Below are positions 36,000-46,689 of a stretch of 64,000 nt of DNA, in pieces. The DNA lies in NCBI GenBank assembly GCA_022828595.1, contig JAKGHH010000001.1:136233017-136297016 (forward strand), in the 5' to 3' direction. This DNA is from Nelumbo lutea. Lineage: Eukaryota > Streptophyta > Magnoliopsida > Proteales > Nelumbonaceae. The notes below the pieces were generated by a model, which saw only the letters and a list, made by a program, of their open reading frames with translations, did no database searches and was not told the origin of the DNA. Position 1 is the first letter of the stretch. Every line of letters begins with the position of its first letter. The position numbers were made by a program, and so were the translations under genes.

Positions 36000-37930
36000 C
36001 CTCTTCTCCTCTCTTACTCCCACTATCTTTGCTTCATCCAATACTTGAAATAGTCAGAAGTCTCATAGGGTATGCTTATTATGACAAAAGGAAATAGAAT
36101 ATCTTCTAAGATCTTCTAAACACTTAAAAATATTTTCCTAAGATCTAATACTCCTAACTAAACTCAATATAGGAAATAACCTATAAGACAACTTTAATAA
36201 CAAACTTGGCAACTAAGATTATTATTAATTCATAACTGAAGGCTGATTTTATTTTCTTTTAAGTTTCCAAAAGAAAAGACTTGCAAATCTTGACAGCAAA
36301 AGGGGCTAGTTGGATTTAATACAGTTGCATCACCAGAAACTTCATACATGATACATACAGTTCTTACATTAGAGCTCTTGACTGACACGGAGCTGACAAT
36401 TCTAGTGGAACCGTGCAGTAATGCAACACCCAAATCAGTGGAAAATAGTAATAAAACAGATTATGTAAATCAAAAGAAAAAAAGAAATCCCTTTCAAATT
36501 CTAAACCTTCACACATACTGAACACAAATGCTGCATTTAAATTGCTTGACTCAACTAGAAACCAGGGATGGACCCCAATTGACATCATGGTTGGGTTCAT
36601 TTAGACATCAAATGGGAAATTTCCTTTTTTTTTGGTAAAAGGAGTATAATTCAAAGCTTCAAACTATTTTTTTATTATCAAGTTGGTCCAATTTGTACCA
36701 AGTAAATTTGGCAAGCTAGATGGGGCTATTAATGAGTCATGAAGATCCAATATAACTAAAGCCAATTAACCCAATTACAGAGGGTCTGGGTCTCCATTAG
36801 AGGACTGAACCCAATGGTAAATTCATAGGTTTACTACTAAATTATGGGTTAAAAATAGAGTTGTCAATTAAAAGCACCTCCCTCTATGCTGGGCTGTCAA
36901 TTATGGGAATGGTTTTATTCTTTGGTGGATCCAACAAATGGCTCAGAAAACATGAAACAAATAATAAATATAAAGTACATCAAAATAAGGAAAATATACT
37001 CTAATTTAACAATCTTGAAAATACAATTGCATTTTATTCTTATGTTGTATTTGTTAAATGTAGCTTGATTATGTAGAAACTAATAATCTAAGTGAAAGGG
37101 ACAATATTCTTATTTTGGTCCAAATAAATATTTAGTGATATGAAACTCAATTTTATAATCACATCCCAAACCAAACAATCAAATCTCCAATGCCCTAGTT
37201 CAATTAGCATATCAAACCCTACATAAACCAAAGAGACAATAAACCCTAACCCTACCGAGTGAACACTTAAATCTATAAGTAAGGTTGTTCTTATGCTTAC
37301 TTGAAATCTACAGTCTAAAGTGATTTTGTAGAAACAGAAAAGAGTGGAGGCAGAGAGTATGCTTACTTGAAATCGGTTGTTCTAATGATAGCTACATCGG
37401 AGCGAAAGTAAGGTTGAATGGTTTTGCTATTCACAAATCGAAGGCAGATCTCTATTTCGGTGAAAGCGATATACATCAAAGTAGAGATCGTTACAGAAAT
37501 GAAAAATCATTGTAAGATCAGATTTCTATTTTGATGAGGAAAACGACCTCGAAATGAAAAACAAAATTCAAAAGTAGAGATTGTTACAGAAATCAAATAG
37601 ATCGAAGTAAGATCTCTAGGAGATCAATAGATCGAAGAATAGAGTTACATATCTCATTTTCAGAAATCGAAAGTAGAGATCGTTACCTATATCGAGGCTC
37701 AGAACCGTTCTCTTTCTCTCTCTCTTCGAGGGTTTTTCTCTTTCACCTGAGAATGGATGCAAAATTATATTCCATTTACTTCGACTGAGAAATATAACAA
37801 ATTTTACTTCGATTTTTTGAAAACAAAGTTTTCTCTCATTTTTGATGCAAATTCGGGTGTATATACGTTTTTGCATCGAAAATCAATGCATTTTTGAATG
37901 CGTACCAAACAGATGCAATCTGAATCTGAG
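36000..37930. other. AT-rich DNA inside the Harbinger-like unit
   Basis: No gene supported. A T run followed by GGTAAAAGG near 36624 resembles LINE tails. At 37360-37700 the phrase TAGAGATCGTTACAGAAAT and variants recur several times, forming a loose direct repeat. Confidence 0.4.
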
Positions 37931-37976
37931 TGTAAATTTGCAACAGTTCAAATTTGCAATCCAACCAAACGCAGCC

Positions 37977-39487
37977 TCAAGTACAAAAATCTTGTCAATA
38001 ACCCGCCAGTAGTTGAGAATTGAAATGATTGCTCTGTGAGGAGACGATTTCACCTATTAACAAATAGTTTGGTTAGCAGCATATGTTAGTTATGTCATTC
38101 AAAGTAGCCAAAGGCATATCAAACACAACCATTCGAATTTATATATCAATGATCTAAAACCAAAAAACAAAAAAAAAAAAAAAACAAACAAAGAATTAAA
38201 ACATTGATGATCATAACCTATTAACAAAGGGTTTATATGACCATTGTAAGTTTAATGAATATACAAACCATTCCCCTCTTTCTATCATTTCAAATCAAAG
38301 TTGAAAACAACCAATCTGCCTTCTTCTAGAAAGAAATAATTATTCAAATGAAAACAAATACAATTATTTTTAAAGACTAGATATATTTTCGGTTGGGGTG
38401 TTATTTGGGCATATCCTTTTTTTTTTATCTTAACAAGGGAGCACAACCAATAAATCAGTATGATAAAATTGTAACCAATTAATCGTATTCATCAAATTCA
38501 CGGTTATGATTGACCAAAATTCTTTTATTATCATATCCTTCCGGCATTATAGAAAATTTCCTTGAATTTAAGCATTATAACTCATTAACACAACATTTGT
38601 GGTACATGAAGCAAAAAATGTGAACCAATGAAAAGTAGATCATGTGAAGATACGAAAGATAAATTATTATTGTGTTTATAAAAGGTAAAATATTATTCAT
38701 CAAAAAAATATAAAGAACTACTTTATACTTTCAGAGTAATGACACTTAAGGAAGGCACCATATACTTTTAAATCCCTACACTCCAGTCCCATCCCGTCAA
38801 CAAACATGACATTAACTGTAAATTTTTGAAAATATGCATGCCTTTAAAATTTCAATTTAGTACTAATAAAATAGAATATATTGATTTATGGTGTTTGATT
38901 GAAATAGATGATTGTGTTCATTAAACTCTTCAAAAGAAGATGCAATATGAAGGTTTCATCTCGATGAAAGGGGGTGTATCAGGAAGGAGAGAAATTCAAT
39001 TCCTTCAATCAATGATTAAAGTATTGGTATCAAGTATCGTATTTGACAACTTGGATATGGATACGGATATGGATATGTTTTGGTAACGCATGAATAAATT
39101 CGGGAAACATATACGAATTCCATAAATATATTAATAACACTAAATTTAAAATCAAATAGCCACAAATAATGTATAAATATATAGAAAATGCATACTTTAA
39201 TGGTATATATGAAAATGTATAATACAATTAAAATATCGGGATGCATAAATATCATACAATTTTATAGATAATGCATCAATAAATAGTCCAAAACACATAA
39301 AATGTGCACACATTATATTTTAATTATTATATCAATTATTTTCTATTTTACTAGTTTTTAATTTTTTACATTAACAAAAAAAGTCAACCAAATATTAAAT
39401 TCTCAAATGTAAATTAAAATATCTATTAATAATTTATAAAAATATATAATTTCAATTTAAAATATATCAAATCTGTTAAAATTTATA

Positions 39488-39534
<47 letters not shown>

Positions 39535-40370
39535 CAAATTTTTAAGTGCCAATATAATTATTACATTATTAATATTTTTTCTATAGTTTTTTCTAAAATT
39601 AAAAACCAGTTTTGGTATAAATTTTGATTAGTAGAATTGATAGATTCTATTTAATATTATATTCCCAAATATTTTGTAAACATTTTCATTTTTTTAGATA
39701 TTTAATATGTTGTTATTTAATGTAAGGTAAATTAAAATATTAATTAAAAATATATATAATATTTTATTTGCATATTTGGCATTAAAATCATCTTTTGATT
39801 TTTATGTGAATTTGATAGATTATTTATTTCATTAGTTTATAAAATATCAATTTTGAATATAATTCTTTTTAATTTTTACTTTGAACTGTTAAACATAAAT
39901 ATGTATTATTTATTTGGATTACAAGTAGTATGTAGATACAATATTTAATCAAAGTTTATTTTATTTCCATTATTAACACAAAAGTTAAGTTGGTCTAGTG
40001 GTTTAGGAGTTGACTTATAACATGAGTGTGTTGCGTGTTGCGTTGCGTATTGGCCTGTATTGCATTATATTAGACTGATACGCATCGATACGGGTCGATA
40101 TGTATCTGCATCACCCTGATATGCACAACTTACAGGATACACCTCCAGTCGTGGCGTATCGTGTGTCGGCCAGGGTTAATACCAATATGATACACCTCAT
40201 GTTGGGTGTACTGTGTCAATATTTAAATCCGTGTAGCTTGTGTCGATCTCCCTATTTTCCATTTAAGCTTTTGCTTCATCAAGGGTAATTTTGATATGTT
40301 TGCATCAATGCCAATGGTGACCCCAAAGGCCACAATATGCACAAACCTTAGTGAGGGATTCATAGGTGAA
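37977..40370. other. very AT-rich intergenic DNA with (TA)n tract
   Basis: A pure TA run lies at about 39489-39529. Segments near 39036-39085 and 40078-40200 carry GATACGGATATG-like words and may be ends of one old repeat, but their termini do not match well. No gene is supported. Confidence 0.5.
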
Positions 40371-40475
40371 CTCAGTGTTTTCAAAACCGGACTAGGCTGG
40401 ATGGTTAGACTAAAAAAACTGGGAACCGGTCACCTGACTAGTTCCGTTTTCCTCCAAAACCATTGACACCCATGC
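40371..40475. repeat. short MITE-like palindrome
   Basis: The left end reads CAGTGTTTTCAAAACCGGAC. The reverse complement of the right end reads CAATGGTTTTGGAGGAAAAC. Internal ACCGGT words are also present. It resembles the ends of the element at 18.0 kb. No target duplication is seen. Confidence 0.45.
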
Positions 40476-40483
40476 TTCTACTT

Positions 40484-40770
40484 AGCTCGAGGTACTCCAA
40501 GTTCGAGGTAAGGGACCCCCAACTTCTAACACCCATGCTTCTACTTAGCTTGGACCAACGGCCTTATAGCTCGGCTCGACCATCCACTTCCTCCTATTGA
40601 CTTGAGCATTAGAGTACTTACCCGGGGATAACTCCTTGGGCCCCTGACTTCTTCCTTGATCACAGGTCTTGAAGCATGACCTCATCCTTGAAGCTCGGCC
40701 CCGCCCTGCCAGCAAGGACTATGTGGTTGCCCTCCTCAGTTCGTGCACCACCTCGGATTAAGCAGCATCA
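40484..40770 (+). repeat. gypsy 5' LTR, truncated, with internal duplication
   Basis: From GTACTCCA at 40493 this matches the second half of the 3' LTR (from about 49487). The first roughly 270 bp of the LTR are absent. CACCCATGCTTCTACTTAGCT occurs twice, near 40468 and 40532, while the 3' LTR has it once. Confidence 0.85.
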
Positions 40771-40772
40771 GA

Positions 40773-40792
40773 TTGGCGCCGTTTGTGGGAAC
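40773..40792 (+). other. gypsy primer binding site
   Basis: TTGGCGCCGTTTGTGGGAAC lies just inside the 5' LTR. The TGGCGCCGTTG-type site is common in plant gypsy elements of this group and is thought to pair with tRNA-Asp, from memory. Confidence 0.7.
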
Positions 40793-41468
40793 TTACAAAA
40801 AGCCCTCCCAAAAAATTTCTTGCCATGCAAATTCAAAGCCAATTAAGATGCCTAAGAACCAGTTTGAACGAATAGTAGGTCTTTCCCTGTCTCGGGAGAA
40901 TTGACACCACGACTCCTTGCATCAAGAAGCCCCACAACCTTCAGCCACAGTAGATCCAGTGCAATTCTAAGCCATGCAAGAGAATGTCGATAGGATATTT
41001 GAGTTCATGCAGACACTAGGGTTTGCTGCACCATTCAACCGGGCCGTCCCCCCACACGCCTTGATGCGCACAAAGGGGGTCCTCAAAACAAGGACCCCAA
41101 AGAGCACCGGTCAGACATAAGGGGAGAGCGGCTTAAGCGTATGAGGCAGGACAAAACCTGAAGGCCCACCTCTATTGCCCGTTCCTGTGGATAGGACCAC
41201 CATAGCCTGACACGCCAGTTAGTGCGCATCCCCGCCAAAGAAAGGCTCGACAAAAGGATGCCGCCCTTCGTGGTCTCTGTCGTCGAGTCAAGTTCAGTCA
41301 AGGATCTCCCCACACGACCCAAGAGGGAGGCCATACACATTGCGGCCCCGGACAACAGAGATGTCGAGATCAAAGTGCTTCGACAACATTTGGAAAAGTT
41401 AGAATGCACTCAGATCCACAAGAGCGTAACTCTCGCCGTAGACCAACCTGTGTAGGCCACTGCGCATA

Positions 41469-41960
41469 TCACCAAGGAGTCACCCTTCATCCAAGGCATC
41501 GTAGATGAGATACCCCCTGCTGGATGGCGAGCCCCCCAATTCGATAAGTATGATGGAAACTCCGATCCTTTCGATTATGTCGTGGCGCTCAAAGCCCAGA
41601 TGATGTTACACGGTGCACAAGAGGGACTAATGTGCAAAGCCCTTGTGACCACGCTGTAAGGCCTAGCCTTGGCGTGGTGCTCCTCTATGCCGCCGAGGTC
41701 CATAACATCATGGGCCCAATTGGAGATCCGAACGGACAGCCTTATGCATGTTCGACAGAAGAAAGCGGAGTCCCTTAGAGATTACCTAGCAAGGTTCAAC
41801 AAAAAAGCACTCCAAGTTAGGGACTTAAACCAATTAGTTGTGGTGGCGGCCATACAACACGGACTCCGCCCTTCCCCATTCAACTTCTCCATCTCCAAAA
41901 ATCCTCCTCAGATGTTGGCCGCACTAATGAGCCAGCCCAAGAGTAACGAAGACTAGATGA
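41469..41960 (+). pseudogene. gypsy gag, broken
   Basis: Gag forms the virus-like particle. Readable parts include GWRAPQFDKYDGNSDPFDYV near 41520, an in-frame TAA near 41657 (TL*GLALAWC, usually Gln), then WAQLEIRTDSLMHVRQKKAE and SLRDYLARFNKKALQV. This is the Retrotrans_gag domain. No intact zinc knuckle is visible downstream. The upstream 41000-41460 segment is probably the N-terminus but is heavily decayed. Confidence 0.8.
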
Positions 41961-42195
41961 AGCTCGGAAACCGCCGCCCCAAGGCCCCCCATCCGGTGTC
42001 ATCCAAGTTATATTAGGAGGAGCCAACGTCGAGGTGAAAGCAGCTCGGGTTGGAAAAGATATGCACGACTGTGTGAGATCAACGACTGAGGTCATGTGAG
42101 GAGGCACAACACATCTATCACCTTCATTGATGACAACCTCTGAGGGGTCCAGACACCACACGACGATGCTTTGGTCATCACAGCTGAAGTGGCCA

Positions 42196-42480
42196 ACTTT
42201 GAGTTGTGATGGATCCTAGTCGACACAGGAAGATCTGCCGATGTATTGTTTGAAGATGCATTTGAAAAGCTCAAGATTGAAAAAAAATGACTTACACCAG
42301 TTAGCACTCCCTTGATGGGATTTTTGGGAGAGCCCCTCCAACCCATTGGGAGGATAACTCTTCCCCTCTTGATTGGAGACGGCGATGTCACTACGACGGC
42401 CATGGTAGACTTCATCGTGGTGCGTTGCCCCTTCTCTTACAATGTGATCCTCGACAGGCCGACCGACCCTTAACACCTTG
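42196..42480 (+). pseudogene. gypsy aspartic protease, broken
   Basis: The catalytic motif is present as ILVDTGRSADVLFEDAFEKL near 42210-42270. An in-frame TGA comes soon after. The domain continues as TPLMGFLGEPLQPIGRITLP and MVDFIVVRCPFSYNVILDRP, the normal end of this family. It cleaves the polyprotein in active relatives. Confidence 0.8.
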
Positions 42481-42829
42481 TAGGCCATAATCTCAACATA
42501 CCACCTCGCCATGAAATTTCCAACCAAGTATGGCATAGGGGTGGCACGCGGAGACTAGAAAACAACGCGACATTGCTATCAGCTATCTTGCCAAGGAACA
42601 CGCCCAATGGTCGAGACGTTGATGGCGAAAGCATATGACCTGCGTGACAAGGTAATGGCGCAACATGGCCAACCCGTAGAAGACCTCGTCCAAGTCCCCC
42701 TATTTGATGATAATCCCGAAAACACGATCCAAGTCAGCTCCCTGCTAGGCGACCACATCTAAGAGGAACTTGTGCGACTACTGAGAAATAATGCCGACGT
42801 GACATGCCTGGGATTGACCTCGAAGTTAT

Positions 42830-44060
42830 CACACATCGGCTGAATATCAACCTCTGTTACTGACCAGTGAAGCAGAAGAAGAGAAACTTCACTGTAGAGC
42901 GGTGGCAATTGATCGCTGATGAAGTGAAGAAGTTGCTCGACACCGGCTTCATTCGGAAAGTCAAATACCCCGATTGGCTGGTCAACGTAGTGATGGGGAA
43001 GAAGGCTAGCAGAAAGTGAAGAATTTGCATCGATTTTACCAACCTGAATAAGGCCTGTCGAAAAGACAGCTTTCCCCTACCAAGGATCGACCAGCTCATC
43101 GATGCAATAGCAGGACATGAGCTCCTGAGCTTCATGGATGCCTTATCAGGTTACAACCAAGTTCGGATGGACCTGGACAACCAAGAGTGAACGGCCATTA
43201 TCACTGACCGCGGTCTGTACTACTACAAGGTAATGCCCTTTGGCCTCAAAAACGTCGATGCCACTTATCAGCGGCTGGTGAATGAGGTATTCAAAGAACA
43301 ACTCAGTAGGAACATGGAGGCATATGTCGACGACATGTTCATGAAGAGAAAAAAGGTTGAACATCACCTAGCCAACCTCTATGAAGTCTTCGATACACTT
43401 AGAAAGTACATGATGAGGTTAAACCCAACCAAGTGCACCTTCGGGGTTGGCTCTGGCAAGTTTCTGGGGTTCATGTTAACATAGAGAGGAATCAAAGCAA
43501 ATCTGGAGAAGATAAAGGCCATCCTTGACATGCCATCCCCCCAGACCCATAAGGAGGTGCAATGGCTCACCGGGAGAATAGCCTCCCTTGGCAGGTTTAT
43601 ATCCAAATCTGCGGACCAGTGCCTCCCTTTTTTCAAAGCCCTCAAATAGCCAAATGACTTCCACTGGACAGAAGAGTGTGAGCAATCTTTTCAGGAGCTG
43701 AAGTAGTACCTGAGTTCGCCGCCCCTCCAAACTAAGCTGAGCCCAAGGGACAAGCTATTGCTCTATCTCTTAGCCGAAGATGAGGTCGTCAGCTCAGTAA
43801 TGGTCAAAGAAGAGGACCAGGTACAGAGGCCGATCTACTACATTAGTAAGGTCTTTAGCGGCGCAGAGACCCGATACTCCAATCTTGAAAAGTTGGTTCT
43901 AGCCCTCATCACCATGGCTAGAAAATTTAGACCCTACTTCCAGGCCAACAACATTTTAGTACTCACCAACTAGCCCCTTAAGCAGGTGCTACAAAGACTG
44001 GAAGTATCAGGCCGCCTAGTCAAGTTGAGTCTAGAGCTAAGCAAATTCGACATCGAGTAC
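42830..44060 (+). pseudogene. gypsy reverse transcriptase and RNase H, broken
   Basis: RT blocks read in order: FIRKVKYPDWLVNVVMGKKA, then CIDFTNLNKACRKDSFPLPR, HELLSFMDALSGYNQVRMD, YKVMPFGLKNVDATYQRLV and the catalytic YVDD near 43325. The RNase H follows with GAETRYSNLEKLVLALI near 43870. Stops are TGA at about 43017 (where relatives have Trp), TGA at about 43188, and TAG at 43482, 43647, 43704 and 43971. The four TAGs fall where relatives carry Gln. Reading resumes in the same frame after each, so these are point changes rather than deletions. Confidence 0.9.
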
Positions 44061-44149
44061 GCACCTCGACCGGCATTCAAAGCCTTGACCTTGGCAGATT
44101 TCATCGTAGAATGTACATTTACCACCGAGGAGATGGCCCACTACCTCCA

Positions 44150-44520
44150 ATATGGACTCTCCATGTAGATGGCTCGTCAAACCAGCAGGGCAACGGCGTC
44201 GGCCTTATCCTCCTTGGCCCATACGACGCGGTGTTGGAACACGCCCTTAGGTTTTAGTTCAAAGCATCAAAAAATGAGGCCGAATATGAGGTCTTGATTG
44301 CTGGGCTCTGCCTTGCTTTGGACCTAGGGGCCCAACGAATTGATGCTTTCAGTGATTCGCAACTCATGGTCAACCAAATCCATAGCTAGTTTGAGGCTCA
44401 AACTCCCTCTATGATGAGCTACCTACAAAAGGTGCAGTAGCTCATTCAGTAGCTCAAGCATTTTGATATCCAGTAGATCCCTCAAGTTGAGATTGGCCGA
44501 GCTTATGCCCTTTCGAAGCT
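44150..44520 (+). pseudogene. gypsy second (archaeal-type) RNase H, broken
   Basis: The segment opens with the first catalytic Asp in TLHVDGSSNQQGNGVGLIL and continues with FKASKNEAEYEVLIAGLCLA (catalytic Glu) and DAFSDSQLMVNQIHS (catalytic Asp). It has TAG codons at 44255, 44397, 44438, 44450 and 44474, again at Gln-like positions. Such an extra RNase H between the RNase H and integrase is a trait of the Tat lineage. Confidence 0.8.
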
Positions 44521-44739
44521 AGCTAGCTCGCCGCAAACCAACCTTGACTCAGCCGTTCGGTTAGATACACTGGCCCAATCGAGCATCGTACTAGGAACCA
44601 TCCTTATCCTTCTAGTGCTGCATGGCCCATCTTGGATGGACCCCATAATCGAGTTTCTTTGAGAGGGCACTTCCTTGAAGGATCGAGTAGAAGCGAAAAG
44701 GCTCCAACATAGAGCGGCCAGCTATTGCCTAATATAGGG

Positions 44740-45861
44740 TCAACTCTACCGCCATTCCACACGCTTCCATACCTGAAGTGTCTCCCCCTAGCCAAAGCAG
44801 ACTACGTCCTTAGGGAGATACATGAGGGCATTTGTAGAGATCACCCCGACACGCTCACACTAGCCCATAAGGCACTTCGACAGGGCTACTTTTGGCTGAC
44901 GATGAAGCAGGATGCCGCTCAGTTAGTTCGGAAGTGCGATAGTTTCCAGTGTCACTCTAACCTCCATCACCAACCTGCGGCCCCTCTGAAGCCGAACACC
45001 AGCCCATGGCCATTCGCCTAATGGGGAATGGACATCCTCGGCTCTTTCCCCTCTGCGGTTGCATAGAAAAAGTTTCTTCTCGTAGCAGTGGACTATTTCA
45101 CGAAGTGGTTAGAAGCCGAAGCTCTAGCATGCATCACCGCCCACAATGCTTGAAATTTCCTTTGGCAGGGAATTGTCTACCGCTTCAGTATCCCGCGCGT
45201 GCTCATCACAGACAACAGAACACAGTTCACCGACAAGAAGCTTGAGGCCCTTTGTGCCAACCTGAGGATCGACCACCGAACTACCACAATACACCGACCC
45301 CAGAGCAACGGACAAACCGAAGTAACCAACCGCATCCTACTACACGGTCTGAAAACACACCTAGATCAAGCTAAGGGAAGGTGGGTTGAGGAGCTACCGA
45401 GAATTCTTTGGGCCCACAAGACGACCCAGCGAACTGCCACCGGGGAGACCCCTTTTAGCCTGACCTATGGGGCCGAAGCCATGATCCCGGTGGAGATAGG
45501 TTCCCCAACTCTTCGGACCGAACTATTCAACGAGGGGCAGAATGACAAAAATCTACGCGCAGAGTTGGACCTAGTAAAAGAAGCTCGGTACCGAGCACAT
45601 GTGAAGATGGTTGCACAACAGCAGAGAATGGCACGACATTATGATTCCAAGGTGAGAAGACGAGAATTCAAGACAGGCGACTTCGTTCTGCACAGAGTCA
45701 TAGTCCCCGCACCAGGAGAAGGAAAGCTTGGACCAAACTGGGAAGGGCCGTACATAATCACTAGAGTCCTCAAACCGTGTACTTATAGACTCGAAGTCCT
45801 CGAAGGCTGGCTGACACCGAGGAGTTGGAACTCGGGAAATTTTAGGATGTACTACCAGTAG
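44740..45861 (+). pseudogene. gypsy integrase, partly open
   Basis: The H2C2 zinc region reads HEGICRDHPDTLTLAHKALR and later RKCDSFQCHS. The catalytic core has VDYFTKWLEAE, LITDNRTQFTDKK (usually DNGTQF) and PQSNGQTEVTNR for the D, D and E. The last 220 residues (45199-45861) form one open frame ending ...SGNFRMYYQ, including GPYIITRVLKPCTYRL, the usual C-terminal fold. Upstream there are stops at 45019 (TAA), about 45066 (TAG) and about 45148 (TGA). The Arg in DNRTQF and the stops argue against activity. Confidence 0.9.
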
Positions 45862-46242
45862 ACCTACAAGAAGTAAAAGTTTTTAAGCTACATCTTCGAC
45901 CCCGAGGTGCGCACACGCCCACCGCACACACCACACATGCACATGCCAAGCCGCACTGCAAACCGAGTTGACTCTGCCGATCCCCGAACGGTTGAGCCCA
46001 TCACGCCCAGCTCGATAGTGTATCGCCGACCAAGCTACCTGATTCAACTAACAATGGCTGAGCCTGAACGTGGAGAAAGAATGCCCCCGCCCACCAAGGA
46101 CTGAGGACGTTCAAGGAACTCCACACAACCGCCGCCTTAACGGCTGAGCTAGCTAGAAAACAGCTAACCCAAGAAGAGCCCCAAAGGCTCCTGAGACCAA
46201 AAACTGAGCATCCCATGGTTAAGAACTCGGTAACCGAAAGAT

Positions 46243-46420
46243 CTCGGACAACTACACCTTGGTTGGCACAAGACTGGGGACACCGAGGCATAGCCCAACC
46301 GGTTGTGCCTCGGACAACTACACCTTGGTTGACACAAGACTAGGGACGCTATGCCTCGGCCAACTACACCTCGGTCGACACAAGACTGGGGACGCCGAGG
46401 CAGGCTATGCCTCAGCCAAC
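46243..46420 (+). repeat. minisatellite in gypsy 3' region
   Basis: About three copies of a 46-66 base unit beginning CTCGG-CAACTACACC and containing CACAAGACTGGGGACGCC start at about 46243, 46308 and 46355. A partial unit follows. Tandem repeats in this place are common in Tat-like elements. Confidence 0.7.
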
Positions 46421-46689
46421 AAACTAAAATCACAGAAGTACAAAGAGGTCGCCTAAGGCACAACCTGCCCTGGCCGACATGTAGCCCAATCGGCCACACC
46501 TCGACCAATAGAAGAAAATTGTACAACAAGATGCCGAGGCATAGCCCAACCCGGCCAGACATGCTTCGACTGGAAAAAGAAAAAGGCACAAGTATAGCAA
46601 CGTATGGTCAGACAAAGAAACACTAATATTCAACTCAAAATGGCCCATTACATCATTTAAGGCTCGGCATACCAAGTTCAATGAAAAAA

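Larger units (their letters stand above)
32548..37976. mobile_element. Harbinger-like element candidate carrying Myb/SANT ORF1 and a CDPK piece
   Basis: The left end reads TTTGCTTGGTTGGAGTATGA then ATGCAAATTTG. The reverse complement of the right end reads GCTGCGTTTGGTTGGATTGC then AAATTTG. The interior has a Myb/SANT-like protein of the kind encoded beside Harbinger transposases. No DDE transposase was found, so it would be non-autonomous. The three-base TCA on both sides could be the target duplication, but PIF/Harbinger elements usually prefer TAA/TTA. The element assignment is inference. The coding pieces inside it are firmer. Confidence 0.45.

Noticed and set aside
36230..36600. Minus-strand open frames suggesting an exon
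   Set aside because: No family recognised and no paired splice sites; left as non-coding.
39976..40030. AAGTTGGTCTAGTGGTTTAGG resembles the A box at the head of a tRNA-derived SINE
   Set aside because: No B box (GGTTCRANTCC) at the expected distance, no tail and no target duplication.
39019..40220. GATACGGATATG-like words at both ends of a 1.2-kb AT-rich stretch, possible transposon
   Set aside because: The supposed inverted ends do not align well and no target duplication is present.
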